Source: Arcobacter venerupis (GTDB lineage: Bacteria; Campylobacterota; Campylobacteria; Campylobacterales; Arcobacteraceae). Taken from it: a stretch of DNA of 64,000 nucleotides. The notes beneath the pieces are model-generated. The model did not search any database. It was not told the origin of the DNA and saw only the letters and a list, made by a program, of their open reading frames with translations. Below are positions 55,963 to 64,000 of this stretch, piece by piece. Both the position numbers and the translations under genes were made by a program. Position 1 is the stretch's first letter. Every line of letters starts with the position of its first letter. The stretch lies in the NCBI RefSeq assembly GCF_013201665.1, contig NZ_CP053840.1, forward strand, positions 2,976,001 through 3,040,000, given 5' to 3'.

Positions 55963-57002
55963 AACTTCTTGTATGTGCTATGGAAACTTCATCAAATGTC
56001 CACTTAAAAGAGTTAAAAAAGTACTTATCTAATGATATTGAACTTGTTGGAGTTTTTGATAAAGAGCTTGGAAATCCCTTATATGACTTAACATCATTAG
56101 CAATTATGGGATTTGTTGATGCTCTTAAAAAACTTAGATTCTTTTTTAAATTAAGAGATGAATTAGTTGAATTAGCACAAGATTGTGACAAAGTTTTACT
56201 AATGGATAGTTCAGGATTTAATCTTCCTTTAGCCAAAAAGCTAAGGGAAACTTATCCAGATAAAGAGATTATATATTATATTCTTCCACAAGCTTGGGCT
56301 TGGAAAAAAGGAAGAGTAAAAAAATTAGAAAAATATTGTTCAAAACTTTGCTCAATCATTCCTTTTGAGAGTGAAATTTATAATGATAAAAATAAAATCA
56401 CATACGTTGGACATCCTCTACTTGATGAAATAAAAGAGTTTAAAAATGAGTTAATTCCAACAAATAAAATTGCTTTTATGCCAGGAAGTAGAAAAACTGA
56501 AATTACAAATTTAATGCCTATTTTTAAAGAATTAATCAAGAAAATTCCAAATAAAGAGTATATTTTAATAATTCCAGCAAAATTTGACAAAGAATACATA
56601 AATAAAATTTATGGAGATATTTCAAACTTTACAATTTCAAGAAATGCTCACGAAACTCTACAACAAAGTGAATATGCTTTTATTTGTTCAGGGACAGCTA
56701 CACTTGAAGCAGCACTAATTGGAACACCATTTACACTTTCATATATTGCAAAAAAATTAGATTTCTTTATAGGAAAACTTTTTGTTAAATTAAACTATGT
56801 TGGTCTTGCAAATATCTTTTTTGAAAAAATGGGAAAAAATCCCTTACATAGTGAATTTTTACAAAAAGATGTAACCCTTGAAAACCTATTAAATGATTAT
56901 CAAAACATGGATAAAAAATTATTTTTTGATAATTCTAAAATGTTAAGGGAATATCTAGGAAATGGAAGTTCTCAAAATGTGGCAGAGATAATTCAAAACT
57001 AA
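55959..57002 (+). CDS. lpxB: lipid-A-disaccharide synthase
   Basis: 347 aa GT-B enzyme. CAMETSSNVHLKELKK is the N-terminal signature, MDSSGFNLPLAKKL, YYILPQAWAWKKGR, VGHPLLDEI, FMPGSRKTEI and CSGTATLEAALIGTPF follow. It joins UDP-diacylglucosamine and lipid X in lipid A synthesis. The neighbouring fabZ-lpxA completes a lipid A cluster. Confidence 0.95.
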   Translation: MKLLVCAMETSSNVHLKELKKYLSNDIELVGVFDKELGNPLYDLTSLAIMGFVDALKKLRFFFKLRDELVELAQDCDKVLLMDSSGFNLPLAKKLRETYPDKEIIYYILPQAWAWKKGRVKKLEKYCSKLCSIIPFESEIYNDKNKITYVGHPLLDEIKEFKNELIPTNKIAFMPGSRKTEITNLMPIFKELIKKIPNKEYILIIPAKFDKEYINKIYGDISNFTISRNAHETLQQSEYAFICSGTATLEAALIGTPFTLSYIAKKLDFFIGKLFVKLNYVGLANIFFEKMGKNPLHSEFLQKDVTLENLLNDYQNMDKKLFFDNSKMLREYLGNGSSQNVAEIIQN

Positions 57003-57052
57003 TTTTTTTTTAGATATAATATTTGTCATTCAATAAAAAATCAGGATATTAT

Positions 57053-57496
57053 ATGTTAGATATTACACAAATTCAAGAGATTCTTCCTCATAGATACCCA
57101 ATGTTACTTGTGGACAGAATTACAGATATGGAACTTAAGAAATCGATAAAAGGTTTCAAAAATGTTTCTATATCAGAACCAGCTTTTCAAGGACACTTTC
57201 CAGGTCATCCAATTTATCCAGGTGTATTAATTTTAGAAGGTATGGCTCAATGTGGTGGTGTTTTAGCTCTTAAAAGTTCTGATTTATCAGACGAAGAGAT
57301 GAAAAAGAAAGTAATCTATTTTATGAGTATAGACAAAGCAAAATTTAGAACTCCTATAAAACCAGGAGATAGATTAGATTACGAATTAGAAGTTGTTAGA
57401 ATGAAAAGTTCTTTAATGACTTTAATAGGAAAAGCCTATGTTGATGGAAAATTAGCAGCAGAAGCAGAATTAAAAGCTATGATAGTTGATAAATAA
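57053..57496 (+). CDS. fabZ: 3-hydroxyacyl-ACP dehydratase FabZ
   Basis: 147 aa from ATG 57053 ([19 protein letters not shown]); a TTG at 57023 would add 10 residues without family resemblance. [11 protein letters not shown] (active-site His) and [20 protein letters not shown] (catalytic Glu) are intact. Dehydrates hydroxyacyl-ACP in fatty-acid synthesis. Confidence 0.95.
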   Translation: MLDITQIQEILPHRYPMLLVDRITDMELKKSIKGFKNVSISEPAFQGHFPGHPIYPGVLILEGMAQCGGVLALKSSDLSDEEMKKKVIYFMSIDKAKFRTPIKPGDRLDYELEVVRMKSSLMTLIGKAYVDGKLAAEAELKAMIVDK

Positions 57497-57507
57497 TAGG
57501 CAAATAA

Positions 57508-58290
57508 ATGAACAATATTCATAAAACAGCAATAATTGAAGAAGGTGCAATATTAGGTGATAATATCACTATTGGCGCTTTTACAATTATTGGAAAAGAT
57601 GTTAAAATTGGTGATGGAACTGTGATTCATTCACACACACTAATAGAAGGAAAAACTACTATTGGTAAAAATAATCAAATTTTTTCTCATGCTAGTATAG
57701 GAAGTATTCCTCAAGATTTAAAATTCAATGGAGAAGATGTTGAATTAATTATTGGAGACAATAATAAAATAAGAGAATTCACTCTGTTTAATCCAGGAAC
57801 TATTGGTGGTGGTTCAGTTACTAAAATTGGAAGTAATAACCTATTTATGGGATATACTCATGTTGCCCATGATTGCATTATTGGAGACAATTGTATATTT
57901 GCAAATGGAGCAACATTAGCAGGTCATGTTGAGTGTGCTGACTTTGTTGTTGTTGGAGGATTAACTCCAATTCATCAATTTTGTAAATTAGGAACTCAAG
58001 TAATGGTTGGTGGGGCATCAGCTGTTGCTCAAGATATTCCTCCATTTTGTTTAGCAGAAGGAAATAAAGCAGTTTTAAGAGGTCTTAACTTAACAGGATT
58101 AAGAAGAAGATTTGAGAATAGAGAAGATATAGATGCTATAAAATCAGCATATAAAGAACTATTTGAATTAGGAAAACCTCTTCAAGAAGTTGCACGTGAA
58201 TTATTTGAAACAAATGAAAATAAACATGTTAAAGAATTAGCTAGTTTTGTATTAAATACAAAACGAGGTATTCCTTTTAACAGAAAGTAA
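57508..58290 (+). CDS. lpxA: UDP-N-acetylglucosamine acyltransferase LpxA
   Basis: 260 aa. Left-handed hexapeptide repeats through residue about 190; NLFMGYTHVAHDCIIGD contains the catalytic His, and GLNLTGLRRRFENREDI leads into the C-terminal helices. First step of lipid A. It starts 11 bases after fabZ and ends 12 before clpX. Confidence 0.96.
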   Translation: MNNIHKTAIIEEGAILGDNITIGAFTIIGKDVKIGDGTVIHSHTLIEGKTTIGKNNQIFSHASIGSIPQDLKFNGEDVELIIGDNNKIREFTLFNPGTIGGGSVTKIGSNNLFMGYTHVAHDCIIGDNCIFANGATLAGHVECADFVVVGGLTPIHQFCKLGTQVMVGGASAVAQDIPPFCLAEGNKAVLRGLNLTGLRRRFENREDIDAIKSAYKELFELGKPLQEVARELFETNENKHVKELASFVLNTKRGIPFNRK

Positions 58291-58302
58291 GATAGGTAGA
58301 AA

Positions 58303-59523
58303 ATGAGTAAGATTATATGTGATTTTTGTGGAGCAACGGATACGAGAGATAATCCCGTAATAGCTGGAGATAATGCTTGTATTTGTAAAGCTTGTATAAC
58401 AGCAGCAAATGAAATTATGAATGGGAATCATCCAGACGAACAAGGTGATAATAAAATCACTCCAGCAGAAGCTAAAGAGATTAAAATTAAAACTCCTGCT
58501 GAACTAAAAAAAATATTAGATGAGTATGTAATTGGTCAAGATAGAGCTAAAAAAGTTTTATCAGTTGCAGTGTACAACCATTATAAAAGAATTTTTAGAC
58601 ATAATGAAATTGATGATGATACAGAATTAAATAAATCAAATGTACTTTTAATTGGACCAACTGGTTCAGGGAAAACACTACTTGCTCAAACTATTTCTAA
58701 ATATCTTGATGTCCCACTTGCAATTGCAGATGCAACAAGTTTAACAGAAGCTGGTTATGTTGGTGATGATGTTGAAAATGTTGTAACAAGACTTGTTCAA
58801 GCAGCTGATGGAGATATTAAAAAAGCAGAAAGAGGAATTATTTTCATTGATGAAGTTGATAAAGTTGCTAGAATGAGTGAAAACAGATCAATTACGAGAG
58901 ATGTTTCAGGAGAGGGTGTTCAACAAGCTTTATTAAAAATTGTTGAGGGTGCTGTTGTGAATGTTCCGCCAAAAGGTGGAAGAAAACATCCTGGTCAAGA
59001 TGCACTTCAAGTTGATACTACAAATATTTTATTTATTTGTGGTGGAGCTTTTGATGGCCTTGAAGATATTATCAAGAAAAAACAAGGTGCAAATGTACTT
59101 GGATTTAATCAAGATAAAAAAGGCAAAAATGACCACGATAAAGTTTTATCAAAAGTAGAAGCAGATGATTTAGTGAAATATGGTTTAATTCCTGAATTAA
59201 TAGGAAGACTTCATATGGTTGCAACTTTAAATGAAATAACAGAAGATGATATGGTTCATATCTTAACTGAACCAAAAAATGCATTAATTAAACAATATAT
59301 CAAACTTTTCCAAATGGATGATGTTAAATTAGAATTTGAAAAAGAAGCATTAAAAGAGTTAGCAAAATTAGCAATTATTAGAAAAACTGGTGCTAGAGGA
59401 TTACGTTCAATTTTAGAAGATATTATGTTAGATATAATGTTTGATCTTCCAAAATATAAAAATAAAACTATTACTATTTCAAAAGAAGTTGTTCTTAAAA
59501 CCAAAGAACCAAAAGTAGCATAA
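58303..59523 (+). CDS. clpX: ClpX protease ATPase subunit
   Basis: 406 aa. N-terminal zinc-binding domain ([15 protein letters not shown]), Walker [15 protein letters not shown], Walker [12 protein letters not shown], the pore and IGF-type loop region and [15 protein letters not shown] are present. Unfolds substrates for ClpP. Part of a run lpxB-fabZ-lpxA-clpX-mreB-mreC with short gaps. Confidence 0.97.
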   Translation: MSKIICDFCGATDTRDNPVIAGDNACICKACITAANEIMNGNHPDEQGDNKITPAEAKEIKIKTPAELKKILDEYVIGQDRAKKVLSVAVYNHYKRIFRHNEIDDDTELNKSNVLLIGPTGSGKTLLAQTISKYLDVPLAIADATSLTEAGYVGDDVENVVTRLVQAADGDIKKAERGIIFIDEVDKVARMSENRSITRDVSGEGVQQALLKIVEGAVVNVPPKGGRKHPGQDALQVDTTNILFICGGAFDGLEDIIKKKQGANVLGFNQDKKGKNDHDKVLSKVEADDLVKYGLIPELIGRLHMVATLNEITEDDMVHILTEPKNALIKQYIKLFQMDDVKLEFEKEALKELAKLAIIRKTGARGLRSILEDIMLDIMFDLPKYKNKTITISKEVVLKTKEPKVA

Positions 59524-59537
59524 AAAAGGATATACAA

Positions 59538-60569
59538 GTGTTTTTAGATAAATTAATAGGTCTTTTTTCAAGTGATATGGCAATTGACTTGGGAACTGCA
59601 AATACAATCGTTTCTGTAAGAGGAAAAGGAATTATCATAAATGAACCATCAGTTGTTGCGGTTCAAAGTGATAAACATGGTAAAGATAGAATTTTAGCTG
59701 TTGGTCAAGAAGCTAAACAAATGATTGGTAAAACTCCTTTAAATATTCAAGCTGTTCGTCCAATGCAAGATGGTGTTATAGCTGACTTTGAAATGACTGA
59801 AAGAATGATTAGGTATTTTATCGAAAAAGCACACTCTAGAAAATCTTTTATTAGACCAAGAATCATCATTTGTATTCCTTATGGTATTACTCAAGTTGAG
59901 AAAAAAGCAGTTGAAGAATCAGCAATGAGCGCAGGGGCAAGAGAAGTGTTCTTAGTTGAAGAACCAATGGCAGCTGCTATTGGTGCTGGAATTCCGGTAT
60001 CTGATCCATCTGGTTATGTAATTGTTGATATTGGTGGAGGTACAACTGAAATTGGTGTTACTTCACTTGGTGGTTTAGTTTTATGTAAATCTATCAAAGT
60101 TGCTGGTGATAAATTTGATAAATCAATTATTGAACACGTTAGACAAAACTACAATCTATTTATTGGTGAAAGAACTGCTGAAAATATTAAAATTGAAATT
60201 GGTACTGCAATAAAACTTGATACTGAATTAAAAATGAAAGTAAAAGGTAGAGATAACTCAGGTTTACTTTCTACTATTGAGCTTGGTAGTGAAGGTGTTA
60301 GAATTGCAATAAAAGAACCTCTTAAAGAGATTGTTTCAGCAATTAAAAGTGTATTAGAAAATATGCCACCAGATTTAGCAAGTGATATTGTTGACAATGG
60401 TGTTATTATAACAGGTGGTGGTGCATTAATTAGAGGATTAGATACTTATTTAGCTGATATTATCAAACTTCCTGTAAAAATTGCAGATGAGCCTTTATTA
60501 TCAGTTGCATATGGTACAAGCCAAGTACTAGATCAAGCAGAGTTATTAAAATTAATTACTAATGCGTAA
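59538..60569 (+). CDS. mreB: rod-shape protein MreB
   Basis: 343 aa, GTG start with AAAAGGA upstream. MAIDLGTANTIV (phosphate 1), VDIGGGTTEIGV (phosphate 2) and VITGGGALIRGL (adenosine) form the actin-fold nucleotide site. Directs lateral wall synthesis. Overlaps mreC by 8 bases. Confidence 0.97.
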   Translation: MFLDKLIGLFSSDMAIDLGTANTIVSVRGKGIIINEPSVVAVQSDKHGKDRILAVGQEAKQMIGKTPLNIQAVRPMQDGVIADFEMTERMIRYFIEKAHSRKSFIRPRIIICIPYGITQVEKKAVEESAMSAGAREVFLVEEPMAAAIGAGIPVSDPSGYVIVDIGGGTTEIGVTSLGGLVLCKSIKVAGDKFDKSIIEHVRQNYNLFIGERTAENIKIEIGTAIKLDTELKMKVKGRDNSGLLSTIELGSEGVRIAIKEPLKEIVSAIKSVLENMPPDLASDIVDNGVIITGGGALIRGLDTYLADIIKLPVKIADEPLLSVAYGTSQVLDQAELLKLITNA

Positions 60570-61392
60570 ATTCATTTTTGTATTTCTTTTTATAATTGCA
60601 GGATTATCTTATCTTTTTAAAATAGATGAACTGCTAGTTGAAAAATTTAGTTTTGTTAATGATATGAAAGTGTTATATATAAATAAAATTATTAATTTTT
60701 CAACTTCAGTTGAAAAACACTTTGAACAAGTGAATACAATTACTAAATTAAAAACTGAAAACAATGAGTTAAAAGAGTATAAAATCTTATACGAAACTAC
60801 ACAAAATCAACTTAATACTTTAAAAGAGTTTTTAGTAAATGTTGATATTCCAGATAATAATCCAAAAATTGAACTTGTAAAAGTTCTTTCATATATGAAT
60901 TTTGATGATTTTACAAAAGTTTGGTTAGATAAAAAAATCAATAATGATTCAATTTTAGGTCTTATTACAGATAATTACTCAGCTGGTATTGTTGTTAATA
61001 AAGATGGCCGAGCAGTTGGATTATTAAATGGAAATAAAGATTGCACTTATGCTGTTTTTATTGGTGAGGGGAAAGCACCTGGAATTATCACAGCATCATC
61101 AAAACAAGATGAATTAGAAATCAAATTTATACCTATTTGGGCAGACCTTAAAAAAGGTGATGAAGTTATAACTTCAGGTATGGATAACATCTTTTATGAG
61201 GGTTTAAAAGTTGGAAGAATTATTGAAGTTACAGATTTAGCAGATATGAAAGTTGCAAGAGTAAAACCTTATGCAAATGTTTTAAAGAAAAAATATTTTT
61301 ACACTTACAAAAACAATCCTGAATATGTAAACCCAATTATAGAAAATAAAGATGCAAAAAAAGAAAAAGGAAATGCTAAAAATAAAGAATAA
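60562..61392 (+). CDS. mreC: rod-shape protein MreC
   Basis: 276 aa. One N-terminal membrane span (FIFVFLFIIAGLSYLF), a coiled coil (about 55-90) and the MreC beta domain with GIVVNKDGRAVGLLNG and GDEVITSGMDNIFYEGLKVG. The C-terminal tail is lysine-rich. Scaffolds the elongation machinery with MreB. Confidence 0.92.
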   Translation: MRKFIFVFLFIIAGLSYLFKIDELLVEKFSFVNDMKVLYINKIINFSTSVEKHFEQVNTITKLKTENNELKEYKILYETTQNQLNTLKEFLVNVDIPDNNPKIELVKVLSYMNFDDFTKVWLDKKINNDSILGLITDNYSAGIVVNKDGRAVGLLNGNKDCTYAVFIGEGKAPGIITASSKQDELEIKFIPIWADLKKGDEVITSGMDNIFYEGLKVGRIIEVTDLADMKVARVKPYANVLKKKYFYTYKNNPEYVNPIIENKDAKKEKGNAKNKE

Positions 61393-61397
61393 ATATT

Positions 61398-62021
61398 CTA
61401 ATAATTAGCCATTATCTTATCTACCTCGCCCCAGCTTAAACCATTATCTTTTTTCTCTTTATTCCCTTGAAACATATTATAAATATATCTTGCAAACATA
61501 TCCGTCTCAAGATTTACTTTTGTTCCAATTTTATAGTTTTTAAACAGTGTATTTTTAACGGTATGAGGAATTATTGTAAGTCTAAAAGAGTCTTTCATAA
61601 CTTCATTAACTGTAAGTGAAACTCCATCAATTGTAACACTACCTTTTGGAATAATATATTTAGAATATTCGCTTGGCAATGATACATAAAAATCTGTTGA
61701 ATTCCCATTTGCTTTTATAGATTTAATAGTTCCAACACAATCAACATGTCCTTGAACAATATGACCTTCGAATCTATCACCCATCATCATTGCAGGTTCT
61801 ATGTGTACTTCGTTTTTATAGTTTTCCATTGCAAGAATTTTTTGTGATTCTGGTGAAAGCTCAACAGTGAAAGTGTCACTTGTAACTTTTACAACAGTTA
61901 AACAAGCGCCATTAATAGCTATTGAATCTCCAATTTTTGGATTGTATTTTGCATGTAATGTCAAAAAATTGTTTTTAAAACTAACAACTTTTGCCATTTC
62001 TCTTATAAGTCCTGTAAACAC
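61398..62021 (-). CDS. ribE: riboflavin synthase, alpha subunit
   Basis: 207 aa, GTG start (MFTGLIREM). Two lumazine-binding repeats: GDSIAINGACLTVVK and GSVTIDGVSLTVNE, with GHIVQGHVDCVGTI. Makes riboflavin from two lumazines, feeding FMN/FAD. A small 14-base palindrome (61386-61399) spans its stop and that of mreC. Confidence 0.95.
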   Translation of the reverse strand: MFTGLIREMAKVVSFKNNFLTLHAKYNPKIGDSIAINGACLTVVKVTSDTFTVELSPESQKILAMENYKNEVHIEPAMMMGDRFEGHIVQGHVDCVGTIKSIKANGNSTDFYVSLPSEYSKYIIPKGSVTIDGVSLTVNEVMKDSFRLTIIPHTVKNTLFKNYKIGTKVNLETDMFARYIYNMFQGNKEKKDNGLSWGEVDKIMANY

Positions 62022-62048
62022 TTAAAAAACCTTTTGATATATTTCAGG

Positions 62049-62139
62049 TATAATATCTAAAAATTGTTAAGAAGCTAATTTTAACTACTTTTAGTAAATT
62101 TCTTAGATAAGTGGAAGAAAACATTTATCTAAGGAATTT
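62049..62139 (+). promoter_or_regulatory. mnmG promoter and 5' leader hairpin
   Basis: A perfect TATAAT (62049-62054) would start transcription near 62061 and give a leader of about 118 bases. The leader contains a 15-bp stem with one G.T pair (62096-62110 and 62125-62139) and a 14-base loop, about 40 bases before the ATG. Possibly a regulatory or stability element; no known riboswitch motif recognised. Confidence 0.5.
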
Positions 62140-62178
62140 CCAAAATATAAAATCACAAAAAAATATATAAGGAATAAT

Positions 62179-64000
62179 ATGGATTATGATGTAATCGTTG
62201 TTGGTGGTGGTCATGCTGGAATTGAAGCATCACTAGCAAGTGCAAGAATGGGTAAAAAAACACTATTAATAACTATGTTAGTAGAACAAATAGGAGCAGC
62301 TAGTTGTAATCCTGCTGTTGGAGGCCTTGCAAAAGGTCACCTAGTGCGAGAACTTGATGCAATCGGTGGAGAAATGGGACTTTGTACTGATACAGCTGGT
62401 ATTCAATTTAGAATATTAAATGCCTCAAAAGGTGCAGCTGTTCAAGGAAGTCGAGCTCAAATTGATATGGATAAATATAGAGAGTATATGAGAAAAGTTT
62501 GTCATAATACGCCTAATTTAGAAGTATATCAAGATGAAGTATCTGCACTATTAGTAAATGACAAAAATGAAGTTTACGGAGTTAAAACAAAATTAACAGA
62601 AGAGTTCACTTCTAAAAAAGTAATCATTACAACTGGAACTTTTATGAGAGGACTTATTCACATTGGTGAAAATAGTTATTCTGCTGGACGAGCTTGGGAA
62701 TTACCATCTAGTACACTTTCAATTCAATTAAAAGAATTAGGTTTAAATGTTGGAAGACTAAAAACAGGAACTCCATCAAGAATTGATGCAAACTCTATTG
62801 ATTTTTCATCTATGGATATGCACGGTGGTGATGTAAATCCATCTCCTTTTTCATTTAGAACAGATAAATCTAAATTTTCACCAACACAATTTCCTTGTTA
62901 TATCACATATACAAATTTAGCTACCCATGAAAAAATATCTTCTAACTTCTATAGAGCACCACTTTTTACAGGTCAAATTGAAGGATTGGGACCAAGATAT
63001 TGTCCAAGTATTGAAGATAAAGTAAATAGATTTAGCGAACGAGATAGACATCAACTATTTTTAGAACCTCAAACAGCAATGTGTACAGAGTATTATATAA
63101 ATGGTCTTAGTACATCTTTACCAATTGATGTTCAAAAAGAGATGATTCACTCAATAAAAGGTCTTGAAAATGCAAAAATTGTTAGATATGGATATGCAAT
63201 TGAGTATGATTATATTGACCCAACTGAGTTAAAACATACACTTGAAACTAAAAAACTAAAAAACCTTTACAATGCTGGACAAATAAATGCAACAACAGGT
63301 TATGAAGAAGCAGCAGCACAAGGATTAATGGCAGGAATTAATGCAGCACTGGCAATTGATGAAAAAGAGCCATTTATTTTAAGACGAGATGAAGCTTATA
63401 TTGGAGTTTTAATTGATGATTTAGTTACAAAAGGAACTAATGAGCCATATAGAATGTTTACTTCACGAGCTGAATATAGACTTCTTTTAAGAGAAGAAAA
63501 TGCCGATTTAAGATTATCACAATATGGTCATAATTTTGGGCTAATAGATGATAATACTATGGCAAAAGTAGAAAATAAAAGAAAAGTTATTGATGAAGCA
63601 ATCGAGTTTATGGCAAATGAATGGGTAACTTCTAAAAAAGAGACTTTAGAACTACTTGAAGCAATTGGTGAAGAAAAAATCAATGACAAAGTTCTACTTG
63701 TAGATTTAATAGGAAGAAACACTATTGATGCACCTAAATTTGATAAATTAGTTCCAACTTTAGCTTCAATTGATGATTATTTAAAAGAGCAAATAATTAT
63801 TGAAGCAAAATATTACAGATATATTCAAAAACAACAAAAACAAATTGAAAAAATGAAAAAAATGTTAAAAGCTACAATTCCTGAAAACTTCTCTTTCAAA
63901 GGATTAGCTGGATTATCAAATGAAGTTATTGAAAAACTTGAAAAACATAGACCTCCTACTTTATTCAACGCAAGTTTAATTTCTGGAATTACGCCAGCAG
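62179..64000 (+). CDS. mnmG: tRNA uridine-5-carboxymethylaminomethyl synthase MnmG (3' end outside window)
   Basis: 607 codons visible from ATG 62179 (ribosome site AAGGAA), nearly the full usual length of about 620-630; the frame is open at the edge. [20 protein letters not shown] binds [45 protein letters not shown] and [18 protein letters not shown] are family motifs. With MnmE it modifies the wobble uridine of several tRNAs. Confidence 0.97.
   Translation, partial: MDYDVIVVGGGHAGIEASLASARMGKKTLLITMLVEQIGAASCNPAVGGLAKGHLVRELDAIGGEMGLCTDTAGIQFRILNASKGAAVQGSRAQIDMDKYREYMRKVCHNTPNLEVYQDEVSALLVNDKNEVYGVKTKLTEEFTSKKVIITTGTFMRGLIHIGENSYSAGRAWELPSSTLSIQLKELGLNVGRLKTGTPSRIDANSIDFSSMDMHGGDVNPSPFSFRTDKSKFSPTQFPCYITYTNLATHEKISSNFYRAPLFTGQIEGLGPRYCPSIEDKVNRFSERDRHQLFLEPQTAMCTEYYINGLSTSLPIDVQKEMIHSIKGLENAKIVRYGYAIEYDYIDPTELKHTLETKKLKNLYNAGQINATTGYEEAAAQGLMAGINAALAIDEKEPFILRRDEAYIGVLIDDLVTKGTNEPYRMFTSRAEYRLLLREENADLRLSQYGHNFGLIDDNTMAKVENKRKVIDEAIEFMANEWVTSKKETLELLEAIGEEKINDKVLLVDLIGRNTIDAPKFDKLVPTLASIDDYLKEQIIIEAKYYRYIQKQQKQIEKMKKMLKATIPENFSFKGLAGLSNEVIEKLEKHRPPTLFNASLISGITPA

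Overview
The window is AT-rich, densely packed chromosomal DNA from a member of the Campylobacterota, most like Arcobacter and its relatives. I base this on three things: the codon and base composition, the 14-gene nuo operon in which the usual NuoE and NuoF are replaced by two unrelated small subunits (as in Campylobacter), and the gene families present (futalosine-type menaquinone step MqnD, the pse genes, QueH). Nothing suggests phage, transposons, CRISPR, rRNA or tRNA. Start codons are varied: several genes appear to use TTG or GTG with good ribosome sites, and one lipoprotein appears to use ATA.

Region 1-10143 (minus strand) is one tight operon for surface-glycan or flagellin-glycan precursors. 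It begins with pseB and runs pseC, pseF, pseI, pseG, pseH (CMP-pseudaminic acid). It continues without a break into a stand-alone acyl carrier protein, a short-chain reductase and an AMP-dependent acyl ligase, and then into a LicD-like transferase, a 2-aminoethylphosphonate-type aminotransferase and a cytidylyltransferase-like protein cut by the window edge. The last three look like a head-group tailoring module (phosphonate or phosphocholine type). This composite of sugar, acyl and head-group genes is the most interesting part of the window.

Region 10261-21177 holds housekeeping genes: a small charged protein, recA, eno, an FtsB-like protein and an AMIN-domain protein on the plus strand; then a cation/proton antiporter, bioB, a phosphodiesterase, topA, murB, mqnD and a lytic transglycosylase on the minus strand. 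Region 21236-35110 is the complete nuoA-N operon, ended by a strong hairpin. The protein in the NuoF position appears to be a diverged copy of the middle of NuoG.

Region 35111-49432 is the accessory part: an AAA ATPase, two tandem paralogous Sel1-type lipoproteins, a TetR regulator facing an unknown protein plus a SulP transporter, and a second TetR regulator facing a complete RND efflux trio with a perfect 18-bp operator-like palindrome; nfo follows. Region 49761-54822 carries an NDH-2-like oxidoreductase, a membrane EAL protein with a CxxCH periplasmic sensor, an NSS-family sodium symporter and a small lipoprotein. Region 54889-64000 is core again: queH-lpxB-fabZ-lpxA-clpX-mreB-mreC on the plus strand, ribE on the minus strand, and mnmG running off the right edge. 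Several convergent gene pairs end inside near-perfect palindromes that look like shared bidirectional terminators.
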